Shown here piece by piece: positions 54,996-63,077 of a DNA stretch of 64,000 nucleotides (position 1 is the first letter of the stretch; the number at the start of each line of letters is the position of its first letter). Made by a program: the position numbers and the translations under genes. The stretch lies in the NCBI GenBank assembly GCA_030848545.1, contig JAVDCA010000002.1, positions 248,001-312,000 of the forward strand. Reading direction: 5' to 3'. The notes beneath the pieces are model-generated. The model made no database searches. It was not told the DNA's origin and worked only from the letters and a program-made list of their open reading frames with translations. The DNA is from Astrobacterium formosum (GTDB lineage Bacteria; Pseudomonadota; Alphaproteobacteria; Rhizobiales; Xanthobacteraceae).

Positions 54996-55985
54996 GTGAC
55001 GTCTCGCAGCATCAAGACCGTCGTGGCCGGCCTCGCCTGCGCGTTCGCCGCCATTCCGGGCGTTCTGTCGGCCACCGGCGATGCCCTCGCGGCCAGCTGC
55101 AAGCCGCACCGGCCGAAGCCGCCCGTGATCCTCACCGGCATGGGACCGTGCGGGTTCGAGCCCGCCCGCCTCGCCTTCGCGGGCGAGCCGGAGGCGCAGG
55201 CGCGCTGCCTGATGCGGCCGGTGGGCGTGCGCGCCAAGCTCGGCCCCGTCCTCGACGCCCTGCCGCCGGCCTTTGCGGAGCGCATCGGCGGCAATGCGCC
55301 GCTGCCGTCACGGGCGGCGCTCACTGCCCATCTGACCGCAGTCGGGCTCGCCGACGCCTTCGTGGCAAACCTGTTCTGGCCGGTATCACGGGCACAGGAC
55401 GGCGATCCGTTCGCCCCATCGGCGCGCTATCTGGTGCTGCACGACACGTCGGGCCCGTATCTGCGGCGTTTTCCCGACAATCTCGACACCACCGCCCGCT
55501 TCAACAATCTGCGCAATTTCCATTGCTCGGATAACTGGGCGCTGGCCCATGTGGTCATCAACCGGCCCGGCGACGTCTATGTGGGCCACGATTTCGCCGA
55601 GCCCTGGCGGGCGACCAAGTTCGAACGCGCGACCGGCTTCGGCACCGACCTCAAGGGCCTGTTCCTGCACGTGGAGATGATCCAGCCGCGCCGCAGCCGC
55701 GGCGGCACCATCGCGCCCACGCCGGGCTTCACCACCGAGCAGTACGACCGGCTCGCCCTCGTCTACGTGATCGCCAGCGTCCGGGCCGGCCAATGGCTCA
55801 TTCCGGCGACCCATGCGGCCATCGACAACGGGGTCAAGAACGGCCACGACGATCCGCAGAATTTCGAATTCGCGAGCTTCGCGGCGAGCCTCGCGCGCCT
55901 GGGCGCGCGTCTGCACGCCCTCGACGAGCCGATGGTCTCGGCGGCGCCGCCGGACCCGCAGTCGTCAGGACGGAAATTCGACTAG
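54996..55985 (+). CDS. Secreted N-acetylmuramoyl-L-alanine amidase-like protein
   Basis: The 329-residue product begins at GTG 54996, after GGAGGAAAA. It has a signal peptide (VVAGLACAFAAIPGVLSATG). After about 130 residues with several cysteines, a likely amidase-2 (PGRP-fold) domain appears. It contains YLVLHDTSGPY (first zinc His), LAHVVINRPGDVYVGHDF, LKGLFLHVEMIQP and LIPATHAAIDNGV with GHDDPQNFEF (second His and Asp). Such enzymes cut peptide stems from peptidoglycan in the periplasm. Activity is likely but unproven, since the second metal site is not exactly the usual HxDPG. Confidence 0.75.
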   Translation: MTSRSIKTVVAGLACAFAAIPGVLSATGDALAASCKPHRPKPPVILTGMGPCGFEPARLAFAGEPEAQARCLMRPVGVRAKLGPVLDALPPAFAERIGGNAPLPSRAALTAHLTAVGLADAFVANLFWPVSRAQDGDPFAPSARYLVLHDTSGPYLRRFPDNLDTTARFNNLRNFHCSDNWALAHVVINRPGDVYVGHDFAEPWRATKFERATGFGTDLKGLFLHVEMIQPRRSRGGTIAPTPGFTTEQYDRLALVYVIASVRAGQWLIPATHAAIDNGVKNGHDDPQNFEFASFAASLARLGARLHALDEPMVSAAPPDPQSSGRKFD

Positions 55986-56147
55986 GGACGGAAGCGGCCG
56001 GCGGGCGGGCCTCAACCTGGCCCAGCCGGAATGGGACTGCCGCAGGATGTCGGCCAGTTCCTCCACCTCGCAGCCGGCGAGCTGGGCAGCGATGCGGGCC
56101 TCGCGGGCCTGGGCGAGTTCGCGCTGAATTTCCTTCAGGTCGATCAT
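55965..56147 (-). CDS. Small unknown protein (60 residues)
   Basis: A short frame starts at ATG 56147 with GGAGAG 7 bases before it. It reads MIDLKEIQRELAQAREARIA followed by a coiled-coil-like, charged region (ELADILRQ). It ends inside the amidase gene on the other strand (21-base overlap). No membrane or signal segment is seen. It could be a small helical protein or a chance frame. Confidence 0.45.
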   Translation of the reverse strand: MIDLKEIQRELAQAREARIAAQLAGCEVEELADILRQSHSGWARLRPARRPLPSLVEFPS

Positions 56148-56285
56148 GGGCGGGCTCTCCGATTGGGCGCCCGGAGAGCCTAGCCGAATCATTTTGTTCT
56201 GCAAATGTTCTTTTCGATCCGGCGAGCCCTGTCCCCAGCCGGCCGCGCCGAAGGGCGTGGCCGGCCGCCACCAGCGGCAGCCGCC

Positions 56286-58439
56286 TTACGCCGCCCGCAC
56301 CGTCTGCACGAACTTGTCGACCGCGGCCCGCATGGCCTGGGCCATCCGGGTCAGGTCGGTCGACACGTTGAGGACGTCGCCGGTCGCCCGGCCCGTGGTG
56401 GTCGCGGCCTGCGAGACGCCGAGAATGTGCTTGGTGACTTCGCGGGAGCTGGTCGCCGCCTCGTGGACGTTGCGGGAAATCTCCCGCGTCGCCGCGCCCT
56501 GCTCTTCGACGGCGCCCGCGATGGTGCCGGAGATCGCGTCCATCTCGGTGACGATGTCGCCGATCGAGCGGATGGCGGCGGCGGTCTTCTGCGTCACGTC
56601 CTGCATGGAGCCGATCTGCTGATGGATCTCGTCGGTCGCCTTGGCGGTCTGGCTCGCCAGCGTCTTGACCTCGGCGGCCACCACCGCGAAACCCTTGCCG
56701 GCCTCGCCGGCGCGGGCCGCCTCGATGGTTGCGTTCAAGGCGAGCAGGTTGGTCTGCTCGGCGATCTGGCTGATCAGCGACACCACCGAACCGATCTTCT
56801 CGGCCGCCGCGGTCAGTCCGCGGACGATCTGGTCGGTCTCCTGTGTGGCCGCCTTGGCCTTCTGGGCGACGTCGGCCGAGCGGCGCACCTGCGTCGCCAC
56901 CTCGGCGATGGTGGTGGAGAGTTCCTCGGTTGCCGACGCGACGGTCTGCACATTGGCGGAGGCCTGTTCGGAAGCCGCCGACACGCTGGTCGCAAGCGCC
57001 TGCGCCCGGTCGATCTCCTGGCCGCTGACCTTGGCGGCCTGCTCCATCTGCACGGCACCGGCCGCGACCGCCTGCACGGCGCCCCCGACTTCGGATTCGA
57101 AGGCATCCGCGAGGGCCTGCATGGTGTGGCGCTTGTCGTCCGCGGCCTGGGCTTCGGCGAGCCGGCGCTCCTCTTCGAGGTGCTCCTTCTCCTGCGCATA
57201 GCGTTCGCGTTCCTGGGCGTAGCGCTCGCGCTCGGCTTCGTGACGCGCCTTCTCGACGGCGTTCTGCTTGAACACCTCGACGGCCTTCGCCATGGCGCCG
57301 ATCTCGTCGCCGCGTTCCTTGCCTTCGATGTCGACCTCGTGGTCGCCGTGGGCGAGGCGTCCCATCACCGCGGTCAGGCGGTCGATCGGCGCCACCACAC
57401 GCCGGCTGACGATCATGAAGCCGGCGACGCTGATGAGGACGACGAGCAGCGCGAGGCCCCCCTTGAAGGCGAGGTGCCACTGCGCCTGCGCGGCCTTGGC
57501 CTCCGCATAGTCGCGCGCGAGATCGACCGCGATATTGGCCGGCGCGCCGAGGATTTCCAAAGGCCCGCTCGACCGGTTCACCCAGGCGGCGCCGTTGATC
57601 GTCGGCTTCTGGCCGGACACCAGCGCCGTCACGACGGCATCCTGCTCCTTCAGGAAGGTACCGAAATAGCCCTGCTTGACCGCCGTGATGGCGTCGGCGA
57701 GCACCTTCGGCAGGTCGGTGCCGGCGACCGCCTCCTCGACGGCGGTCCAGGCGGTCAGATTGCGGCTGCGGAAATCGGTGACCTGGCGCTGCCAGTCCGC
57801 CGACGGTGCACTGCTCGAACCGAGCGCGTTGCCGATGAACAGGCGCTCGCGGCCGCCGTAGTCACGTGCCGTCCAGGCCAGCTGCTTGATGGTCATCAGC
57901 TGGTCGACCCGGGCGTCGGCGAGCTTGATCTGCGCGACCAGGACGTCCGAAGTATCCTCAAGGGATTGGATGAGCTTACCGACCACTGGCACCCAGGCCT
58001 TGATGGCGGCGGCATCGCGCTCCGCCTTCGGCTGTCCCAGCGCCGCGTCGGTCTTGGCGCGCAGCGCCCGGACCTCGTCGGCGGCACGGCGCAGCTCGGC
58101 CGTGCGCCGCTCGCGGTCGGGAAAATCCATGGTGCCGATCTCGGCCAGAACCTGCTCGAGCGCCGGCTCCGATCGCTTGCGCAAATTCTCGATCTCGCCA
58201 CGCGTCTTGGCGGCGGCCGGATCGGCCGCATTGAGGGCGGCGCTGGCGGTGCCGCGTTCGACCCGGATGTTTTGCGATGCGACGAACAGCGAGCGGGTCA
58301 CCCGCGCGATTCCGGCGGTGCGGCGGGCCACCGCCTGCTCCCCCCAGACCGAGACGAAATCGAACGTGTAGGTGGCAACCAGAAGCACGGCCATGAGGCC
58401 GAACAGCCCGCCCAGGGCCATCTTGATCGATACGCGCAT
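56286..58439 (-). CDS. Methyl-accepting chemotaxis protein
   Basis: This is a membrane chemoreceptor of 717 residues. An N-terminal helix (about 8-30), a large helical periplasmic sensor (about 31-320) and a second helix (about 325-347, [16 protein letters not shown]) are followed by a HAMP domain. A coiled linker with [20 protein letters not shown] comes next. The signalling domain includes [20 protein letters not shown] with [13 protein letters not shown]. It passes signals to CheW and CheA. No che genes adjoin; the ligand is unknown. Confidence 0.94.
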   Translation of the reverse strand: MRVSIKMALGGLFGLMAVLLVATYTFDFVSVWGEQAVARRTAGIARVTRSLFVASQNIRVERGTASAALNAADPAAAKTRGEIENLRKRSEPALEQVLAEIGTMDFPDRERRTAELRRAADEVRALRAKTDAALGQPKAERDAAAIKAWVPVVGKLIQSLEDTSDVLVAQIKLADARVDQLMTIKQLAWTARDYGGRERLFIGNALGSSSAPSADWQRQVTDFRSRNLTAWTAVEEAVAGTDLPKVLADAITAVKQGYFGTFLKEQDAVVTALVSGQKPTINGAAWVNRSSGPLEILGAPANIAVDLARDYAEAKAAQAQWHLAFKGGLALLVVLISVAGFMIVSRRVVAPIDRLTAVMGRLAHGDHEVDIEGKERGDEIGAMAKAVEVFKQNAVEKARHEAERERYAQERERYAQEKEHLEEERRLAEAQAADDKRHTMQALADAFESEVGGAVQAVAAGAVQMEQAAKVSGQEIDRAQALATSVSAASEQASANVQTVASATEELSTTIAEVATQVRRSADVAQKAKAATQETDQIVRGLTAAAEKIGSVVSLISQIAEQTNLLALNATIEAARAGEAGKGFAVVAAEVKTLASQTAKATDEIHQQIGSMQDVTQKTAAAIRSIGDIVTEMDAISGTIAGAVEEQGAATREISRNVHEAATSSREVTKHILGVSQAATTTGRATGDVLNVSTDLTRMAQAMRAAVDKFVQTVRAA

Positions 58440-58716
58440 GCTGCGAATGTTCCTGTCGGAAGCCCGGAAGTCGGTGGAGTTTCGGCCGGCAGAGGAAAAG
58501 GCATGTCCGCCCGGTGGATCGGCGGCATCATGGCGGCCAAAGCTGAATTGTTACTTGACGTTCGCCATTCAATTTCGCCGGGCACCGTCGCAAAAATTAC
58601 CGGCGCTTGTCAGGTCGTGAAAGCTCGGCGGCGAGCGGCGGGCACGTCCCGAATGTTCTATCAATGTTCTTGTCGTGAGAGACGCGCTCGGCTACTCTGG
58701 CGTGCATCACGAGGGC

Positions 58717-60261
58717 ATGGCCATGGTCCAGCGGGTCGGCACGGTGGCGTTCGAGGGCATCGAGGCCCGGTCGGTGGACGTGCAGGTGCAGGTCGCCCCC
58801 GGGCTGCCGGCCTTCAACGTGGTCGGGCTGCCCGACAAGGCGGTGTCGGAAGCCCGCGAGCGGGTTCGCGCCGCGCTCATCGCGTCCGGCCTCGCTTTGC
58901 CGGCGCGGCGCATCACCGTCAACCTCGCCCCCGCCGACCTGCCCAAGGAGGGCAGCCATTACGACCTTCCCATCGCGCTCGGCCTGATGGCGGCGATCGG
59001 GGCGATCCCCCATGACGCGCTGGACGGCTACACGGTGCTGGGCGAACTGGGCCTCGACGGCACCATCGCGGCGGTCGCCGGCGTACTGCCGGCCGCCATT
59101 GCGGCCAATGGACGCGGCGAAGGAATGATCTGCCCGGCAGCTTGCGGCCCCGAGGCCGCGTGGGCGAGCCCCGAAATGGAGATCGTCGCCGCCGCCTCGC
59201 TGATCCAGCTCGCCAACCATTTCAAGGGCACCCAGGTTTTGTCGCGGCCGCAGCCGAAAGTGCGCGAGATCGCCGGCACCGGCCTCGACCTCAAGGACAT
59301 CAAGGGCCAGGAAAGCGCCAAGCGGGCGCTCGAGATCGCCGCCGCCGGCGGCCACAATCTCCTGATGGTCGGCCCGCCCGGCGCCGGCAAATCCATGCTG
59401 GCGGCACGGCTGCCGTCGATCCTGCCGCCGCTCCTCCCCGACGAGCTTCTGGAAGTCTCGATGATCGCTTCGGTGGCCGGCGAGATCGAGGGCGGCGCGC
59501 TCACCAATGCGCGCCCGTTCCGCAGCCCGCATCACTCCGCCAGCATGCCGGCGCTGGTCGGCGGCGGCCTCAAGGCGCGGCCGGGCGAAATCTCGCTCGC
59601 CCATGGCGGCGTCCTCTTCCTCGACGAGTTTCCCGAATTCGAGCCGCGCGTGCTCGATTCGCTGCGCCAGCCGCTCGAGACCGGCGAAGTCGCCATCGTG
59701 CGCGCCAACCACCGCGCCACCTACCCGGCCCGCTTCATGCTCGTCGCCGCCATGAACCCGTGCCGGTGCGGCCACGCCGCCGAGCCGGACTATGTCTGCA
59801 AGCGCGGCGCCAATACGCGCTGCATGGCCGACTATCAGGCGCGCCTGTCCGGCCCGCTCATCGACCGTATCGATCTCGTCATCGACGTGCCGGCGGTCAC
59901 TTGCGCGGATCTCCTCCTGCCACCCCCCGCCGAAGGCAGCCGCGAGGTGGCGGCCCGCGTCGCGCTCGCCCGCGACCGCCAGGCGGCGCGCTATGCGGGC
60001 CTCGGCATGCCGCAGGTGCGCACCAACGCGCAGGTGCAGGGAGCGCGCCTCGAAGACGTGGCGCGTCCCGACGGCAGCGGCCTGACGCTTCTGCGCGACG
60101 CCGCCCAGTCCATGCGCCTGTCGGCGCGCGGCTATCACCGCGTGCTGCGCGTCGCGCGCACGCTCGCCGACCTCGACGGCGCCGACAAGGTCGCCCGTAT
60201 CCACATCGCCGAAGCGCTCTCGTATCGGACCGGCGTCGACGACCTTCGCCGCGCCGCCTGA
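58717..60261 (+). CDS. comM: YifB/ComM-family Mg-chelatase-like AAA+ ATPase
   Basis: The 514-residue product has the ChlI-like N-terminal domain (GLPAFNVVGLPDKAVSEARE and NLAPADLPKEGSHYDLPIAL). The ATPase has Walker A (MVGPPGAGKSMLA) and Walker B (GGVLFLDEFPEF). The C-terminal domain has MNPCRCGH and the ending SARGYHRVLRVARTLADLDG. ComM is a helicase-like factor that promotes branch migration in natural transformation. Whether this species is transformable is not known. ATG 58717 is chosen; an ATG two codons later is equally possible. Confidence 0.92.
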   Translation: MAMVQRVGTVAFEGIEARSVDVQVQVAPGLPAFNVVGLPDKAVSEARERVRAALIASGLALPARRITVNLAPADLPKEGSHYDLPIALGLMAAIGAIPHDALDGYTVLGELGLDGTIAAVAGVLPAAIAANGRGEGMICPAACGPEAAWASPEMEIVAAASLIQLANHFKGTQVLSRPQPKVREIAGTGLDLKDIKGQESAKRALEIAAAGGHNLLMVGPPGAGKSMLAARLPSILPPLLPDELLEVSMIASVAGEIEGGALTNARPFRSPHHSASMPALVGGGLKARPGEISLAHGGVLFLDEFPEFEPRVLDSLRQPLETGEVAIVRANHRATYPARFMLVAAMNPCRCGHAAEPDYVCKRGANTRCMADYQARLSGPLIDRIDLVIDVPAVTCADLLLPPPAEGSREVAARVALARDRQAARYAGLGMPQVRTNAQVQGARLEDVARPDGSGLTLLRDAAQSMRLSARGYHRVLRVARTLADLDGADKVARIHIAEALSYRTGVDDLRRAA

Positions 60262-60323
60262 GCGCGCCGCCGACCGTCGCAGCCGCAGAAATTCGCCAAT
60301 GTCAGCAGCGACTGGGCGGCAAG

Positions 60324-60344
60324 CTTTCTCAGTAAATGAGAAAG
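60324..60344. other. Perfect 8-base hairpin after comM
   Basis: CTTTCTCA and TGAGAAAG pair around GTAAA, 63 bases beyond the comM stop. It is A/T-rich compared with the surroundings and lacks a T run. It may be a terminator or an operator for the following leader. Confidence 0.45.
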
Positions 60345-60368
60345 TGTCGGGGTCTGATGTTCTAGCGG

Positions 60369-60492
60369 TTATATACGGATACTAGGCGACATCTCCGTCT
60401 TGTAATGTATTTGTGGATATTGCGAGCTTTTCGCTCGTATGGGCGCCCCCATTGCTCGTCGATGCTGCGGAGCCGCCATGACCCCGCAAGCT
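60369..60492 (+). promoter_or_regulatory. Duplicated leader, copy A (upstream of the TRAP binding protein)
   Basis: The stretch starts TTATATACGGATACTAGG and ends TGCGGAGCCGCCATGAC. It matches 61810-61940 along its length. It contains a hairpin GCGAGC-TTTTC-GCTCGT (60422-60438), then GGGCGCCCCCAT and an ATG at 60478 preceded by GCGGAGCC. The ATG opens a frame (TPQAQIECARHRERAARLA) similar at its start only to the M24 gene. The remainder of the 60262-60708 gap shows no gene; it may be the remnant of a displaced M24 start. Confidence 0.65.
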
Positions 60493-60708
60493 CAAATTGA
60501 GTGCGCAAGACATCGCGAACGTGCTGCGCGTCTCGCGGAACCGCTTCGGCCGCTCCGCGGCGGCGCCAGCCGCAATTGTGTTGGCGGAGGGGGCGGGCCG
60601 GCGCACCAGCGCCGCTCGACGACGTCGACATTCTCCAACACGGATGACCACGGACGGCGCGCGTACGCGACGCTCGCCGTCGCACAGCAGAGATGCCAGG
60701 AGGTTGCC

Positions 60709-61704
60709 ATGATGCGATCGCGCGTCGGTTTTCTGCCTGCTTTGCTCTGTCTTGGAGCGCTCGCCGTCGGCGCGCTCGCCATGCTGCATCCCGCAGCAGC
60801 GCAAGCCCCGGTGACGATCCGGATCGGCAGTCCGTTCAAGTCCGGACACGTGCTGGTCGACGCCGCCGAACAGTTCAAATCGCTCGTCGAGCAGCGCAGC
60901 AATGGGCGCATCACCGTCGCCATCGATGCCGGTACCAAAACCGAAATCGACATCAACAAGATGAACAGCGCCGGCACGCTCGAGATGCAGTCGAACGGAA
61001 CCAATTTCCTCGAGCTCTACGCGCCGCCTTACTACTTCTTCACGGGCCCCTACGTGATGAAGGACTTCGATCACTTCACGCGCGTGTGGAACGGCAAGCT
61101 CGGGCGGGACGCGCGTGCCGAGATGGAAAAGAACGGCAATCTGAAATATCTCGGCACCATCTATCGCGGGCAACGATGGACGACCGCGAACAAGCCGGTA
61201 TACACGCCCGCCGAACTCTACGGCCTCAAGCTGCGCCTGCCGCCCATTCCCAGCTGGATGGCGGTCTGGAAGGCCCTCGGCGCCGATCCGGTGGCGCTGA
61301 CCCTGCCCGAGCTCTATCCGGGTTTGAAGTCCGGCAAGGCGGAGGCATCCGAAGGCGATCTGCCCCAGATATCCTCGTTCAAGCTCGACGAGGTGCAAAA
61401 TCACCTCGTCATGACCAACCATCTGGTCCAGGTCGGCGGGATGCTCATCAACAAGACGTTCTTCGACCGCCTGCCGAAGGCCGACCAGGACCTCGTCGTC
61501 CGCGCCGCCGACGAGGCCTGCAACGCCGCCAACGAGAAGATGAAGAACGGCGAGATCGCCTTTCTGCTCAATCTCCAGCGCAAGGGCATGAAGGTCGTCA
61601 TCCCGGACGCCGAGCAACTCCGCGCCAAGGCGCGTGGCGCCGTGGAGGAGTTGTTCAAGACGCAGTGGAACGTCACCACATGGGCCCAGGTCCTGGCACA
61701 GTGA
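60709..61704 (+). CDS. TRAP-transporter solute-binding protein, DctP type
   Basis: This periplasmic binding protein of 331 residues has a signal peptide (LLCLGALAVGALAMLHPAAAQA). Its fold text is DctP-like: IRIGSPFKSGHVLVDAAEQF, NGRITVAIDAGTKTEIDIN, FTGPYVMKDFDHFTRVW and YGLKLRLPPIPSWMAVW. ATPELYPGLKSGKAEASE-like sequence follows. The start follows AGGAGG. No DctQ or DctM membrane genes are in the window; instead an M24-fold gene follows. The ligand is probably an organic acid or amino-acid derivative. Confidence 0.88.
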   Translation: MMRSRVGFLPALLCLGALAVGALAMLHPAAAQAPVTIRIGSPFKSGHVLVDAAEQFKSLVEQRSNGRITVAIDAGTKTEIDINKMNSAGTLEMQSNGTNFLELYAPPYYFFTGPYVMKDFDHFTRVWNGKLGRDARAEMEKNGNLKYLGTIYRGQRWTTANKPVYTPAELYGLKLRLPPIPSWMAVWKALGADPVALTLPELYPGLKSGKAEASEGDLPQISSFKLDEVQNHLVMTNHLVQVGGMLINKTFFDRLPKADQDLVVRAADEACNAANEKMKNGEIAFLLNLQRKGMKVVIPDAEQLRAKARGAVEELFKTQWNVTTWAQVLAQ

Positions 61705-61809
61705 CTTGCCTTCGAGCGACAACCCGATTCCCGTGCGCCACAACCCCCGGCGGGAGCGGGACGAAAGCCGGACGATCGTGTGTCGCGATCCGCGCCGCGA
61801 TCGTCCCAC

Positions 61810-61940
61810 GTTTATCTACGGATACTAAGCGGCAATTCGCTCTTGTATCGTTTTTACTGGATACTGCGGGCTGTTCGCCCGCACAGGCGCCCCCCCAGTC
61901 TTTCTTCGATATTGCGGAGCCGCCATGACGCCTGAAATCC
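61810..61940 (+). promoter_or_regulatory. Duplicated leader, copy B (upstream of the M24 gene)
   Basis: TTTATCTACGGATACTAAGC to TGCGGAGCCGCCATGAC matches 60369-60492. Its hairpin is GCGGGC-TGTTC-GCCCGC (61866-61882). Compared with copy A one A-U pair becomes G-C and one G-U becomes G-C, so pairing is kept. The start codon lies 43 bases after the stem here and 40 in copy A. Confidence 0.7.
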
Positions 61941-63022
61941 AGATCAAGCTCGAGAAAATCCGCGGCCTGCTCGACCGGCTGGATCTCGACGCCGTGCTGC
62001 TGCGCAAGCACGCCAATTTCGCCTGGGCCACCGCCGGCGCCCGCAACTACATCAGCATCGCATCCGAGATCGGCGCCGCCTCGATCCTGATCACGCGCGA
62101 ACGCCAATACGTCCTGTGCAACAATATCGAGGCGCCGCGCCTGGCTACGGAAGAAAAGCTCGAGGAGCTCGGCTACGTCATCCACACCTTCCCCTGGTAT
62201 CAGGATCGCGAGGCCGCACTGGCCCGCGAACTCGGAGGCACAGGCGCCATCGGCTGCGACCTGCCGTTCGCCGACTTCCGCGTCGTCGGCGGCGAAATTT
62301 CGCCGCTGCGCTGGTCACTGACCCCGTGGGAAGTGGAGCGCTATCGCGAGCTCGGCTTCATGACCGCGCGGGCGATCGAGGACGCCGCCCGCTCGGTGCG
62401 CCCCGGCGACAAGGAGTGCGCGGTGGTCGGCAAGCTCGCCTCCTGCCTATGGGAGAACCGGCTCGACTACATCACGATCTTCAGCGCCGCCGACGATCGC
62501 ATCGGCAAGCTCCGCCATCCGATCGCCACCGACGCCCGCGTCGACAAGCGCGCCATGCTCAGCGTCAATGCCCGCAAGTGGGGCCTGATCGTATCGCTGA
62601 CGCGCTTCGTCCAGTTCGGAGCGGTGCCGGCGGAAATCCGTCGCCGCTACGACGCCAATGTGCGCGTCGACTGCGCCATGATGGCGGCGAGCGTGCCGGG
62701 ACGCCCGGTCCGCGAGGTCTTCGATACCGCGCTTGCCGCCTATGCGGCGGAAGGATTTCCGGGCGAGCACGAACTGCATCACCAGGGCGGATCCATCGGC
62801 TACGAGGGCCGCGACTACAAGGTCACGGCCGATACGCCGTTCGTCATCGAGGAAAACCAGGGCTTCACCTGGAATCCGTCGATCACCGGCGCCAAGAGCG
62901 AGGACACCATCCTGGCCACCAGCCATGGGCCGGAAATGCTGTCACCCCCGGTGACGTTCCCGACGCTCGAACTGACGGTCGGCGGCCATCGCTTCCGCCG
63001 GCCCGACATTCTGACGCTCTGA
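61925..63022 (+). CDS. M24 (creatinase/prolidase-fold) protein lacking metal ligands
   Basis: The 365-residue product has the N-terminal creatinase-like domain (LLRKHANFAWATAGARNYIS) and a C-terminal pita-bread domain. In the latter, the region that normally carries two metal-binding Asp reads SVNARKWGLIVSLTRFV, with Asn and Ser instead. Later ligand positions are present (ELHHQGGSIGYEGRDYK, FVIEENQGFTWNPS, GAKSEDTIL). It may therefore be a creatinase-like amidinohydrolase without metals, or a non-peptidase. It sits between two binding-protein genes, suggesting it acts on the imported compound. Confidence 0.82.
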   Translation: MTPEIQIKLEKIRGLLDRLDLDAVLLRKHANFAWATAGARNYISIASEIGAASILITRERQYVLCNNIEAPRLATEEKLEELGYVIHTFPWYQDREAALARELGGTGAIGCDLPFADFRVVGGEISPLRWSLTPWEVERYRELGFMTARAIEDAARSVRPGDKECAVVGKLASCLWENRLDYITIFSAADDRIGKLRHPIATDARVDKRAMLSVNARKWGLIVSLTRFVQFGAVPAEIRRRYDANVRVDCAMMAASVPGRPVREVFDTALAAYAAEGFPGEHELHHQGGSIGYEGRDYKVTADTPFVIEENQGFTWNPSITGAKSEDTILATSHGPEMLSPPVTFPTLELTVGGHRFRRPDILTL

Positions 63023-63025
63023 ATT

Positions 63026-63062
63026 CCGTCTGCGTGTGCGAGGCCCGCGCAGACGGGCTTTT
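63026..63062 (+). terminator. Terminator after the M24 gene
   Basis: CCGTCTGCG and CGCAGACGG (63026-63034 with 63048-63056) form a 9-base stem, followed by GCTTTTC. It precedes the TctC-type gene start by 16 bases, so it may attenuate rather than end transcription. Confidence 0.7.
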
Positions 63063-63077
63063 CACCAGGAGGGTTCC

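Noticed and set aside
60478-60708. In-frame extension of the TRAP binding protein from the leader ATG
   Set aside because: The signal peptide and AGGAGG site place the true start at 60709. The upstream frame resembles the M24 gene only in its first codons.
60497-60712. Possible HTH-like frame (LSAQDIANVLRVSRNRFG) after the leader
   Set aside because: The similarity to a helix-turn-helix covers only about 20 residues, after which the frame is Arg-rich low-complexity text.
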